Assembly: GCA_003331265.1 (NCBI GenBank)
Contig: QOPV01000003.1
Coordinates: 18,877 to 82,876, forward strand
DNA from: Cryomorphaceae bacterium
Lineage (GTDB): Bacteria > Bacteroidota > Bacteroidia > Flavobacteriales > Flavobacteriaceae
Direction: 5' to 3'
DNA length: 64,000 bases
A model generated the notes under the pieces. That model did not search any database. It was not told the origin of the DNA and worked only from the letters and a program-made list of their open reading frames with translations. Positions 34,471-44,989 of the stretch are shown here, piece after piece; the first letter of the stretch is position 1; each line of letters begins with the position of its first letter. Position numbers and translations under genes: made by a program.

Positions 34471-37400
34471 ATTAAAAAATATCGATTTATTATTATTGCT
34501 TTTTTTGCTTTATCAATAGTTTTTATCTCAATAACAACCATTCCTAGTGTTCAAACTTATTTTGCACAAAAAATTGCAGATCAATTTAATAAACAATATG
34601 GAACAGAATTACAGATAAAAACTGCAGAACTTAATTTTGATGGAAAGATTGATTTAAATAATTTTTTGATTAAAGATCATAAAAATGACACATTAATCTT
34701 TTTTAAGAGTTTGTATTTAAGTCCTATGAGCTTAAAAAAAATGATGTCTAATGATTTTAATTTTAAATCGATTGATTTTGAGGGTCTTAAGCTAAATGTT
34801 TTTAAATATTTAAATGATGGAGAAACCAATCTACAAATTTTCCTAAATAAGTTAAAAGTTGAGAAAAACAATTCATTGTCAGAATCAGAATCAAATTTAA
34901 TTATTAGAAAAATTAATGGACTTAATTCAGAATTAAGTTTTAAGGATTACAATTCATTTGGAAATAATTTTAAACTTCTTGACTTAGATTTAAATTTATC
35001 AAACATCAATATTATAGATGACCAAATAGATCTTGATATTGGTTCAATTGCTTTTAAAAATGAATTAGGATTTAGTTTAAAGCATTTTTCTTCTCGTGTA
35101 TCTTTAAGTAAGGATTCTTTTAATTTAAATGAATTAATAATAAAATATGGAACTTCAAATTTAGAAGGTGATTTATATTTTGATTTATCAAGAATAGATG
35201 TTTTTAATATAGTTAATAAAGATGATCTTGATTCTATTTTTGTAGATTTTAAATTTAAAAACTCGAATATTTTTCCATCAGATTTCCATTCTTTATATAA
35301 AAAAATAGATAAAAATTATTCTAATTCATTGTCTTTTGAATCTCATATTAAAGGATTTAGAAATGATTTTTTTATTGAAAACACGGTGTTTTCAAACGAA
35401 AATAATTTAATAAAATTTGATTCTAAATTTTCTAATTTGTTTAGTGATAAAAACGATTATTTATTAGACTTTGATTTTAAAAACATAAACACTTCATCTC
35501 AGGAAATTAACTCTGTAATTCCAGAAATTTTTGGAACTATTATCCCTTCATCAATCAAAGGTTTAGGTGAATTTAAATTTGATGGATTTATTACCATTAA
35601 CTCTAATCAAGTTGAATCTGATTTTAATTTGAGTATACAGAAAGGAGTTGTCAATGCTTCATTAAACATTTCTGATTTATCAAACATTGACAACGCAATT
35701 TATAACGGATATATCAAAGGAAAAAATATTGATGTTTCTAAATTCATAAATTTTAAGGCAATTGGAAATTCAAATTTTGAATTTAATATTTTAGGAAGAG
35801 GATTTACCTCTAAATATTTAAATTCTAAGGTTACTGGTAAAATAGATCAGATTTCATTTAATAACAAAATTTTAAATGAACTAGATATTTTCGGACAAGT
35901 AAAAGATCAAGTTTTTGATGGAAAATTATCTTTGAATGATCCTGATTTAAATTTAGAGTTTAATGGCTTAATAGACTTCAGTGACGATTTAATAGATTTT
36001 GATTTCAACTCCTCTATAGATTATGCTAATCTTTTCAATTTAGGATTTAATGATAGTAGTGAAATCAGTGGCGATATTATTGTTAAGTTGAGAGGGAATA
36101 ATATAGACGATCTCATAGGAGATTTTACATTAAAAAAAATTAAACTCAAAAATATAAATGGAGATGTTGAATTTCAAGATCTATATGCACAACTAAGAAA
36201 AAATGAAGGAAAGAGAATAATTAATGTTAGTTCCGAAGATATTGTAAGTGGAATATTAATTGGAGAGTATGATTTTACAAACCTTAAATCATCAATATTA
36301 AATAACTTAGGTTCACATTATTCAAATTATACTTTAATAAAACCTTTCAAGTCTCAAAACATTTCTTTTAACCTAAATTTCAAACCTAAGTTTTTAAAGA
36401 TTATTAACAACAACCTGTCAATTGATGAAAATACTTTTTTCTCAGGCAGGTTTGAATCAAATGGTGATTATGACATTAAATTAGAATCTTCTTTTGTAAA
36501 TTTTAAAGACATATATATTACAAATTTAAATTTAGATCTTAATAATAATTTTGGTTCTATTAAAGTAGATGAAATTAATTCTAAACTAATCAGTGGAAAG
36601 GATTTTGAATTATTTACAAACTTTGAGAATGATTCGTTATCAGTAAATTCTAGTTATAAAACTTCAAAAAAAGAATTAAATAAAATTAGTTTTTCTCATA
36701 CAATTGATTCAAATAATAAGTCTGTGATTTCCTTTTTCGATATGGAGTTAGTGATAAATGATCAAAAATGGTTAATTGAAAAAAATAATGAAACTGAATT
36801 ACCTGTTTTATCTTTTTCTAGAAGTGAAAAAGATTTTAGTTTGATTAATGCCAATTTTATAAGTGGTGATCAAAATCTAGATATTAATATCTCGGAAGAC
36901 TTAAAGAACTCTGATTACACATTAAACTTTCAGAACGTTAGTTTAGAAAACTTTACTTCAAATAAGAATAAAATTTTCTTTCAGGCACTAGTCAATGGAA
37001 AAGTCGATTTAATAAAAAATAACAACGAATACATGGGTTCTTCTTCACTGAAAATAGATGGACTCAAAGCGAATAATAGCTTATTGGGATCTGCAAATTT
37101 AAATATTAATGCAAGTAAAGATCTTAAAAGTTTTGTAATGTCTTTCGATATTGCTAATGAATCTGAAAAAATATTAAATTTAAATGGAAACTTTAGTATT
37201 GAAAAGGATTTTTATCCAATTGACATGGAATTAACTATGAGTAATTTTGATATAATGCCCTTTTCAAAAATTGGAGACAATGTTATAACTGACTTTAAAG
37301 GTTTTTTTAATTCAAAAATTTTAATTTCAGGAAATTCAATGACACCAGTATTTACGGGAAAAATTGAAACAGAGGATGTTGAGTTTTTAATTCCTTATTT

Positions 37401-38820
37401 AAATGTTAATTATCAACTTATTAATGATCCTAAATTTTATTTAGTAAATCAAACATTTGAATTGAAGGATTTTAATCTTTATAATTCGATAACAAAATCA
37501 ATTGGTTCTTTAAATGGAAAAATTAATCACAATAAGTTTAAAGATTGGTTTTTAGATTTAAATATTGATACCGATAATTTATTGATTTTAGATACAAATT
37601 CTGAAAATGATGCTGTGTATTATGGAAAAGGATTTTTAAAAGGGCAAGCAAATATAATAGGTCCTGGTGAAGATTTATTTATAGATGTCAAGGGTTCTAC
37701 TAATGAAGGGACTGCTCTTACTATTCCAATAAAAAAATCTAAAAATATTGGAGATCTTTCCTATTTGAATTTTACAAATAATGATGAAGAAACAGAAGAT
37801 TTGAATTTTAAGAGAAATGGTCTTAAAGTTAATTTAGATTTAGAATTTACTAAAAATGCTAATATTGAGGTTATTTTGGACCCTGATTCTGGTTCTAAGC
37901 TTGTTTCAAATGGGAATGGTAATTTAAATTTTAAAATAAATACTTTGGGTAATTTTAACATTTTTGGTGATTACTCAGTTGATTCTGGATCATATTTTTA
38001 TAAAACTTTAGGAATTGTTGATAGAGAGTTTATTCTAAAAAAAGGATCTTCAATAGTTTGGAATGGAAACCCATACACGGCTGATTTAAATATTAACGCA
38101 AATTATGAGGTTCCTGGTGGGGCTAACCCTGCTATTTTGATTCAAAACACTAATTTTAACAGGAAAATACCTACTAATATAGATGTGAAGTTAACTGGAA
38201 ATTTAATTGAAATGAATACTCCTGATTTTAGTATTAATTTTCCAAATACTAGTGGGCCAATTAAATCTGAAATAGAGTATTATCTAGTGGATGAGGAGAA
38301 GAAGCAGAAACAAGCTATTTCTTTATTGTACCAAAGTACATTTATTGACGAAATATCACTTTCTTCCGTATCCTCACAAGCAATTACCAATAATTTATTT
38401 CAAAAAGCTTCTGGAATTATTGATGATATCTTTACTAATTCAGATGATAAAATGAATGTAGGAATCAATTACTTAAAAGGCGACAAAAATGCAGCGTCGT
38501 CCTTACTAAACAGAGATAGATTAGGATTAACCTTAAAAACAGAAATTAGTGATAAAATTTTAATTAATGGAAAGATTGGAGTTCCTGTTGGAGGTGTTGA
38601 AGAAAATGTTATAATAGGTGATGTTCAAATAGAATTTCTTTTAAATGAAGAAGGTAGTTTTAAAGCTCGATTTTTTAATAAAGAAAATGAATACCAATAT
38701 TTTGCTAATGACATTGGCTATACTCAGGGAATGGGAATTTCCTATGAACTAGATTTTGATTCATTTAAGGAATTATTTAAAAAAAATAAGGATAAAAATT
38801 CTCAAAAAAATACAAAATAA
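34471..38820 (+). CDS. tamB: TamB-like translocation/assembly module protein (DUF490); start uncertain
   Basis: TamB is a long periplasm-spanning protein with an N-terminal anchor; it is thought to carry lipids or help insert outer-membrane proteins. The ORF track begins at a TTG (34666), but the same frame is open from 34408 and encodes an N-terminal anchor KKYRFIIIAFFALSIVFISI followed by TTIPSVQTYFAQKIADQFN, typical of TamB. No ATG, GTG or TTG precedes this anchor, so the start may be a rare ATT (34471) or ATC, or a base may be wrong. The body is a long run of beta-strand segments, and the C-terminal DUF490 domain (LGNFNIFGDYSVDSGSYFYK ... ISDKILINGKIGVPVGG) is clear. It is divergent from tsaD. 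Confidence 0.9.
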   Translation: MKKYRFIIIAFFALSIVFISITTIPSVQTYFAQKIADQFNKQYGTELQIKTAELNFDGKIDLNNFLIKDHKNDTLIFFKSLYLSPMSLKKMMSNDFNFKSIDFEGLKLNVFKYLNDGETNLQIFLNKLKVEKNNSLSESESNLIIRKINGLNSELSFKDYNSFGNNFKLLDLDLNLSNINIIDDQIDLDIGSIAFKNELGFSLKHFSSRVSLSKDSFNLNELIIKYGTSNLEGDLYFDLSRIDVFNIVNKDDLDSIFVDFKFKNSNIFPSDFHSLYKKIDKNYSNSLSFESHIKGFRNDFFIENTVFSNENNLIKFDSKFSNLFSDKNDYLLDFDFKNINTSSQEINSVIPEIFGTIIPSSIKGLGEFKFDGFITINSNQVESDFNLSIQKGVVNASLNISDLSNIDNAIYNGYIKGKNIDVSKFINFKAIGNSNFEFNILGRGFTSKYLNSKVTGKIDQISFNNKILNELDIFGQVKDQVFDGKLSLNDPDLNLEFNGLIDFSDDLIDFDFNSSIDYANLFNLGFNDSSEISGDIIVKLRGNNIDDLIGDFTLKKIKLKNINGDVEFQDLYAQLRKNEGKRIINVSSEDIVSGILIGEYDFTNLKSSILNNLGSHYSNYTLIKPFKSQNISFNLNFKPKFLKIINNNLSIDENTFFSGRFESNGDYDIKLESSFVNFKDIYITNLNLDLNNNFGSIKVDEINSKLISGKDFELFTNFENDSLSVNSSYKTSKKELNKISFSHTIDSNNKSVISFFDMELVINDQKWLIEKNNETELPVLSFSRSEKDFSLINANFISGDQNLDINISEDLKNSDYTLNFQNVSLENFTSNKNKIFFQALVNGKVDLIKNNNEYMGSSSLKIDGLKANNSLLGSANLNINASKDLKSFVMSFDIANESEKILNLNGNFSIEKDFYPIDMELTMSNFDIMPFSKIGDNVITDFKGFFNSKILISGNSMTPVFTGKIETEDVEFLIPYLNVNYQLINDPKFYLVNQTFELKDFNLYNSITKSIGSLNGKINHNKFKDWFLDLNIDTDNLLILDTNSENDAVYYGKGFLKGQANIIGPGEDLFIDVKGSTNEGTALTIPIKKSKNIGDLSYLNFTNNDEETEDLNFKRNGLKVNLDLEFTKNANIEVILDPDSGSKLVSNGNGNLNFKINTLGNFNIFGDYSVDSGSYFYKTLGIVDREFILKKGSSIVWNGNPYTADLNINANYEVPGGANPAILIQNTNFNRKIPTNIDVKLTGNLIEMNTPDFSINFPNTSGPIKSEIEYYLVDEEKKQKQAISLLYQSTFIDEISLSSVSSQAITNNLFQKASGIIDDIFTNSDDKMNVGINYLKGDKNAASSLLNRDRLGLTLKTEISDKILINGKIGVPVGGVEENVIIGDVQIEFLLNEEGSFKARFFNKENEYQYFANDIGYTQGMGISYELDFDSFKELFKKNKDKNSQKNTK

Positions 38821-38877
38821 TTTTCTAGTTAATTATCATTGAATTCTTTTAAAATAATCATTTTAATAATTTGTTTG

Positions 38878-38885
38878 TAATTTTG
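38878..38885 (+). promoter_or_regulatory. Candidate pfkA -7 box (TAATTTTG)
   Basis: TAATTTTG matches TAnnTTTG and lies 16 bases before the ATG at 38902. No -33 TTG at normal spacing was seen. Confidence 0.4.
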
Positions 38886-38901
38886 TTATTTAAATAATTA
38901 T

Positions 38902-39882
38902 ATGAAAATGAAAAAAATAGCAGTTTTAACCTCTGGAGGAGATTCACCAGGAATGAACACAGCCTTAAGAGCTGTAGTTAGAACTTGTGCATACAATAAT
39001 ATCGAATGCATTGGAGTCTTTAGGGGGTTTCAAGGCTTAATAAATGATGAGATTAAGGTCTTAAATACAAGAAGTGTAAGAGGAATAATTAATAGGGGAG
39101 GAACTATGTTATATTCTGCTAGATCTAAAGAATTTAGATCTAAGGAAGGAAGAATCAAAGCATTTGAGAATATAAAAAAACATAACATAGATGCCCTAGT
39201 GATAATTGGAGGTGATGGTTCTTTCACTGGAGGAATGATTTTTCAAAAAGAATTTAATATTCCAGTTATTGGTATACCAGGAACTATTGACAATGATCTT
39301 TTTGGTACTACTCATACTCTTGGATATGATACAGCTTTAAATACTGTTATGGAGGCCATTGATAAAATTAGAGATACCGCAATTTCTCATGACAGACTTT
39401 TCTTTGTTGAAGTTATGGGTCGTGATGCTGGACATATAGCTTTAAATTCTGGAATAGCGATTGGTGCTCAAGAAATTCTAATTCCTGAACAAAATAAAGG
39501 GATCGAAGAATTGATATTATCATTAAGGAAAAGTAAAAAAGCAGGTAAAACATCCAGTATTGTTGTTGTAGCTGAAGGTGATAAAACAGGAAGTAATGTC
39601 TTTGAATTAGCTAAAAGCGTTGAACAAAAATTTCCAGATTACGAAATTAAAGTTTCCGTATTAGGACATATGCAAAGGGGAGGTTCTCCGTCATGTTTTG
39701 ATCGAGTTTTAGCAACTAGGATGGGTGTGAAAGCTGTTGAATCTCTTTTAGATGGGGATTTTTCTAAAATGGTTGGTGTTGATCAAGGAAAAATTACTTT
39801 GACTCCACTCAAATCAGCTCTTAAGGGAAAATCAAAAATTAATTCTGAGCTTTTAAGAGTTTCTGAGATAATGAACACATAA
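38902..39882 (+). CDS. pfkA: ATP-dependent 6-phosphofructokinase
   Basis: PfkA converts fructose 6-phosphate to the 1,6-bisphosphate, the committing step of glycolysis. Motifs: VLTSGGDSPGMN (phosphate loop), IIGGDGSFTG (GGDGS implies ATP rather than pyrophosphate use), PGTIDNDLFG with the catalytic Asp, and EVMGRDAGHIAL. SVLGHMQRGGSPS forms the C-terminal substrate site. The length of 326 residues fits the bacterial tetrameric enzyme. Either of two ATGs two codons apart could be used. It precedes gap by 129 bases with separate -7 boxes, so glycolytic genes are clustered but probably separately transcribed. Confidence 0.97.
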   Translation: MKMKKIAVLTSGGDSPGMNTALRAVVRTCAYNNIECIGVFRGFQGLINDEIKVLNTRSVRGIINRGGTMLYSARSKEFRSKEGRIKAFENIKKHNIDALVIIGGDGSFTGGMIFQKEFNIPVIGIPGTIDNDLFGTTHTLGYDTALNTVMEAIDKIRDTAISHDRLFFVEVMGRDAGHIALNSGIAIGAQEILIPEQNKGIEELILSLRKSKKAGKTSSIVVVAEGDKTGSNVFELAKSVEQKFPDYEIKVSVLGHMQRGGSPSCFDRVLATRMGVKAVESLLDGDFSKMVGVDQGKITLTPLKSALKGKSKINSELLRVSEIMNT

Positions 39883-39978
39883 GGATTAATATATTCGTAT
39901 TATTTCCATTTAATTTTATTAAATCCTTATTAATGCTTAAAAAATGTCTCAAAAAACCTCTTAATCAATAAATTTTTT

Positions 39979-39986
39979 TAAGTTTG
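39979..39986 (+). promoter_or_regulatory. Candidate gap -7 box (TAAGTTTG)
   Basis: TAAGTTTG is a perfect TAnnTTTG match 25 bases before the gap ATG. A -33 element is not obvious. Confidence 0.45.
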
Positions 39987-39999
39987 ATCGCTAAAATAA

Positions 40000-41013
<1,014 letters not shown>

Positions 41014-41033
41014 AATTTAATTAAATATATTTA

Positions 41034-41885
41034 ATGAAACTTATAGTTGATAGCGGTTCTACAAAAACTGATTGGATAGCAATCGACAACAACGGTAAAA
41101 AACTGTTTGAAACACAAACCTTAGGTTTAAATCCTCAGGTTCTTTCTGAATATATACTAGAGGAAAGAATTATAAATAATTATGAAATTTATCAATCTAG
41201 AAAAAAAATATCTGAACTTTTTTTCTACGGAGCAGGATGTGGTACAGAGCCTCCTAAAAATTTAATAAAAAAAGTTTTTAAACCAATATTTGAAAATGCT
41301 AATATTTTAATTAAAGAAGACACCTACGCAGCTATTTACTCTTGTTGTAGTCCGGGAGATAAAGCAATAGTATCAATTCTAGGTACAGGTTCAAATTGTA
41401 GCTATTTTGATGGAAAAAATGTTCATCAAAAAATCACTTCTCTTGGATATATATTAATGGATGACGCAAGTGGAAATTATTTTGGAAGACAACTATTGAG
41501 AGATTGCTATTTTAATAAGATGCCTTTAAATTTACAAGAAAAGTTTAAAAAAGAATTTGAATTAGAAGCTGAACTAATCAAGGATCATTTATATAAAAAG
41601 CCTAATCCTAATACATACTTGGCTAAATTTGCCAAATTTTTAGTTCAAAATAAAGATTTAAAATATTCTAAAAAACTTATTAAAAAAGGTTTTAATTTAT
41701 TTATAAAAAATCAAATTCGTCAATTTGATAATCATTTTGAAGTGCCATTACATTTTGTAGGATCAATTGGTTATTACTTACAAGACGATTTAAAAAAATC
41801 CTTAGATTCAAAAGGACTTCAGTGTGGTAAGATTTTAAAAAAACCTATTGATGGTCTTGTGGCTTATCATCAATCTATTATTTAG
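41034..41885 (+). CDS. BadF/BadG-type ATPase, N-acetylglucosamine-kinase-like
   Basis: This is an ASKHA-fold kinase. The phosphate-1 motif is LIVDSGSTKTDWIAID, phosphate-2 is VSILGTGSNCSYFDG and the adenosine motif is HFVGSIGYYLQD. This matches the BadF/BadG/BcrA/BcrD ATPase family, which includes eukaryotic-type N-acetylglucosamine kinases; amino-sugar phosphorylation is therefore the best guess. At 283 residues it is normal for the short bacterial branch. It lies 20 bases after gap. Its 3' end overlaps ridA by 4 bases tail to tail, with no terminator between. Confidence 0.88.
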   Translation: MKLIVDSGSTKTDWIAIDNNGKKLFETQTLGLNPQVLSEYILEERIINNYEIYQSRKKISELFFYGAGCGTEPPKNLIKKVFKPIFENANILIKEDTYAAIYSCCSPGDKAIVSILGTGSNCSYFDGKNVHQKITSLGYILMDDASGNYFGRQLLRDCYFNKMPLNLQEKFKKEFELEAELIKDHLYKKPNPNTYLAKFAKFLVQNKDLKYSKKLIKKGFNLFIKNQIRQFDNHFEVPLHFVGSIGYYLQDDLKKSLDSKGLQCGKILKKPIDGLVAYHQSII

Positions 41886-42331
41886 TCTAATTTTTTTGCA
41901 ATAACAGATATTTCCACATTTGCTCCAAGTGGTAATGCAGAAACCTCTACTGTTTCTCTAGCTGGTGCAGTTGATTCGTTAAAAAACTTTCCGTATGATT
42001 TGTTTACTTTGCTAAAGTTTTGCATGTCTGTAATGAAAATAGTTGTTTTGATTACATTTTCAAATGTAAAATCTACTTCATTTAAAATAGCTTTGATGTT
42101 TTCCATGACTTTTTCAGTCTCCTGTTCAATAGTTCCAATTATCATCTTTTTTGTTGTTACATCCATGGCTATTTGACCAGACATATATAAAGTTCCATCT
42201 GTTAATATCGCTTGATTGTAAGGTCCTACTGGGGCAGGTGCGTCGGATGTTGTTATAATTTTTTTCATATTATTTTGAGAATATGTGTTAATACTAAAAA
42301 AGGTTAAAACTAAATATAAATAAAATTTCAT
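41882..42331 (-). CDS. ridA: RidA family deaminase with N-terminal export signal
   Basis: RidA hydrolyses reactive enamine/imine intermediates. The canonical protein starts at KKIITTSDAPAPVGPYNQA and ends with APARETVEVSALPLGANVEISVIA, including the conserved Arg that binds the substrate carboxylate. Here it is preceded in frame by MKFYLYLVLTFFSINTYSQNN, which looks like a full Sec signal peptide. The ATG at 42331, 2 bases before the lptD stop, is preferred over the track start (42367), which lies inside lptD. An internal ATG at 42274 would give the usual cytoplasmic form, so both forms are possible. It is cotranscribed with lptD. Confidence 0.88.
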   Translation of the reverse strand: MKFYLYLVLTFFSINTYSQNNMKKIITTSDAPAPVGPYNQAILTDGTLYMSGQIAMDVTTKKMIIGTIEQETEKVMENIKAILNEVDFTFENVIKTTIFITDMQNFSKVNKSYGKFFNESTAPARETVEVSALPLGANVEISVIAKKLD

Positions 42332-42332
42332 A

Positions 42333-44942
42333 TTATAATCTTTTATCTGGTATTCTTCTTTTGTCATATTTTAAATCACTTAATAAATCAGATTTAATTC
42401 CTATAAAAAAGTACCAAGAAGCTCTGTTGCTAAATGGTACCCAGTTAAAATTCATTTTCCAACTATCTAAATCTCTTTCAAATCTAAGTTGTGTGTAGGT
42501 AAATCCTGTATTTTTAAAATCATATCCAGAAGATCCCCCAATTTTCCATTTTTTAGATAAGGAGACATTTCCAGAAAACATCAATGAATTATTAGATATT
42601 TGTTTTTGTCCTTTGTTATTGTTGTATGTGAGTGTATGAGCAAATCTAATATCCCAAGGCATTTTATTGTTGTAAAATTTAGAATCCGAAACTTCATCCT
42701 CCTCATTAACATCCTCCTCTTGATCATCAAATGAACTGTCAGCAAAATCATCTGCTCTACCAAACAAATCATCATCTCTTCCACCACTTCTAGAATTATC
42801 ACTTTGATTTGATTTTTTATTTTTAGAGTTTTTACTTTTAAATGAAAAACCCATATTAATATTAGCACTTGTCATTCTAAAGCCTCCACTGTGAAATTTA
42901 TTAATTCTAATGCCTTCTTCATTTAATGCATAAGGATCAAAAGTAGCTCCAATATTAATGTTTAATTTATCTTCAAATAAATTTGTTCCAGTTGTCATTC
43001 TAACAGGACTCCATTTTAATGAATCTGCAGCAATATTATAGCTGGTGCTAAAATTTAAATTATTTAATAATTTAATTTTTTTTGGTTCTATTACTAGACT
43101 GTCTTGATCTCTTATTTTAGCTTCTAAAACATTGCTGACAGAAAAACCTAGGTTACTTGAAAAGTTATTTCCAGGAACTCCAAAAAACCCACCCTCAAAA
43201 CGTGAATACTCTCTCGTATTCCCATCGGCATCTATAATATATTCATCATAATATTTTTCAAAACTAGGATTAATACCATAACTTACTGACGGTCTAATAA
43301 CGTGCCTAATTGATTGAAATTTCTTACCCTCTTTAAAATTAAATATTCCGTATATGGTGGTTCCAATATTTGCATTAAAATTATACTTACTAAACCTATC
43401 AAAACCTTTGATAGTATCTTTCTTTCCAATTGTTTGATTTATTAAATCGAAATCATTTTTTTTAATAGTTTGTCCTGTCCAAACTTCTTCAAATCTTCCA
43501 CCTACACTAATACTTAAATGTTTTAAGACTTTGAAATTTGTGCTTATTGGTATAGAATGTTTCATTCCGTATATAGCATCATCAAACATTTCTTTTTTTA
43601 AGAATAATGAGTCACTAGTCTGTATTCTGTTTTCTCCTCTCAAAGAATATTGAAGATTTATATTTTTTAAAAAACCTTTTTTCTGACCATTTCTTTTTAC
43701 AAAAGGATATATTCTTTCCATACTGGCATTTAAAGTTGGAAGACTCAAGTTGACCGTTTTAGTCCTTGTATTTTGTGAGTGAGATGCTGTCAAAGACATA
43801 TTAACAGAGGGGTACCCTCTAAATGTTTTAGAATACGATACAGAGGAATTCATAGTATTGTTTAAGAAATTTGGAGTATTAAGTTGATTTACGGATTCTC
43901 TAAAATAATTACTACTTCCAAGGTTAACTGATGCTGAGAATCTACTATTAGGATTGGATTTAGAATCTTGACTATGTGTCCATCTAAAATTATAAATATT
44001 ACTTTTAGAGTAACCAGGTAAACCTCTTTCCCCATCAATCAAGTTTTCAAATCTTGCACTCAAAGAACCACTATATCTATACCTTTTTCTATAATTGGAT
44101 TCATTTCTAAAACCATAGCTCCCATTGGTGTAGTAATCGCCTAACAGGGTTATATCAAAATAATCATTGAACGCAAAATAATACCCTCCATTTTGGAAAA
44201 AATATCCTCTGCTATTATTTTGACCAATACTTGGAAAAATAAAACCTGTTTTTCTGTTTTGTGTTAAAGGGAAATAAGCAAAAGGCAAAAATACTGGAGT
44301 AGGAACATCAGCAATGTAAAGATTACTTAATCCAGCAATAATTTTATTTTTAGGAATAAATTTTCCTTTCCTTACTCTAATGTAATATTCTGGGTTTTCA
44401 GCATTTTTTGATGTAGTTACCTTAGCATCTTTAATAAAATAAACCGAGTCGTTTTCCTTCTTAGTTGCAAGAGCTAATACATTCATTCCACTTTGTTCAC
44501 TTTTAGAGTTCCATATTATAGCTTTTTTTGTATCAAAGTTAAATCTTAAAGAATCCGGGTTTACTTCGTCTCCAGCTTGCTTAAAAAAAGGAGGTTGAGT
44601 TAATTGGCCTGATGAATCTTTAATTCTACCTGCTGCAACTTCATTTTTATTGTAATCCAGTACAATAATCCCTGCCTTTAGCTCGGTGTCTTGATAATAT
44701 AATTCAGCTTTGTCGTACAAATACAACTTCCCTTTTTCCTTATCAATTTTAATGTAACCTTTTGCATTTCTAGTGATCTTTCCAAGTAAAAGAGGTTTTT
44801 TAATTATAGTATCATTTTTTGATATAGAATCATTTTCCTTAATATCTTGTGAATAATTTATTTTAATTCCACAAAATAATAGGCAAATAAAAATTAATTT
44901 AATGAATTGAGATTTATATAATTTTTTTGTTTGCAAGAACAA
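42333..44942 (-). CDS. lptD: LPS-assembly outer-membrane protein LptD-like
   Basis: LptD inserts lipopolysaccharide into the outer leaflet of the outer membrane. After a signal region (to about residue 32, INYSQ), residues about 50-230 form the periplasmic OstA-like jellyroll (GKLYLYDKAELYYQDTELKAG, IADVPTPVFLPFAYFPL). The remaining 600 residues alternate like a beta barrel (SLTASHSQNTRTKTVNLSLPT, DLDSWKMNFNWVPFSNRAS). It contains an acidic stretch (DDDLFGRADDFADSSF) near residue 700, possibly an external loop. At 869 residues it fits Bacteroidota LptD. It is divergent from the amidase gene and followed by ridA. Confidence 0.92.
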   Translation of the reverse strand: MFLQTKKLYKSQFIKLIFICLLFCGIKINYSQDIKENDSISKNDTIIKKPLLLGKITRNAKGYIKIDKEKGKLYLYDKAELYYQDTELKAGIIVLDYNKNEVAAGRIKDSSGQLTQPPFFKQAGDEVNPDSLRFNFDTKKAIIWNSKSEQSGMNVLALATKKENDSVYFIKDAKVTTSKNAENPEYYIRVRKGKFIPKNKIIAGLSNLYIADVPTPVFLPFAYFPLTQNRKTGFIFPSIGQNNSRGYFFQNGGYYFAFNDYFDITLLGDYYTNGSYGFRNESNYRKRYRYSGSLSARFENLIDGERGLPGYSKSNIYNFRWTHSQDSKSNPNSRFSASVNLGSSNYFRESVNQLNTPNFLNNTMNSSVSYSKTFRGYPSVNMSLTASHSQNTRTKTVNLSLPTLNASMERIYPFVKRNGQKKGFLKNINLQYSLRGENRIQTSDSLFLKKEMFDDAIYGMKHSIPISTNFKVLKHLSISVGGRFEEVWTGQTIKKNDFDLINQTIGKKDTIKGFDRFSKYNFNANIGTTIYGIFNFKEGKKFQSIRHVIRPSVSYGINPSFEKYYDEYIIDADGNTREYSRFEGGFFGVPGNNFSSNLGFSVSNVLEAKIRDQDSLVIEPKKIKLLNNLNFSTSYNIAADSLKWSPVRMTTGTNLFEDKLNINIGATFDPYALNEEGIRINKFHSGGFRMTSANINMGFSFKSKNSKNKKSNQSDNSRSGGRDDDLFGRADDFADSSFDDQEEDVNEEDEVSDSKFYNNKMPWDIRFAHTLTYNNNKGQKQISNNSLMFSGNVSLSKKWKIGGSSGYDFKNTGFTYTQLRFERDLDSWKMNFNWVPFSNRASWYFFIGIKSDLLSDLKYDKRRIPDKRL

Positions 44943-44989
44943 TGATATTTAAAGGTAAAATTACATATAATTTTGAAAGATAATTTTTT

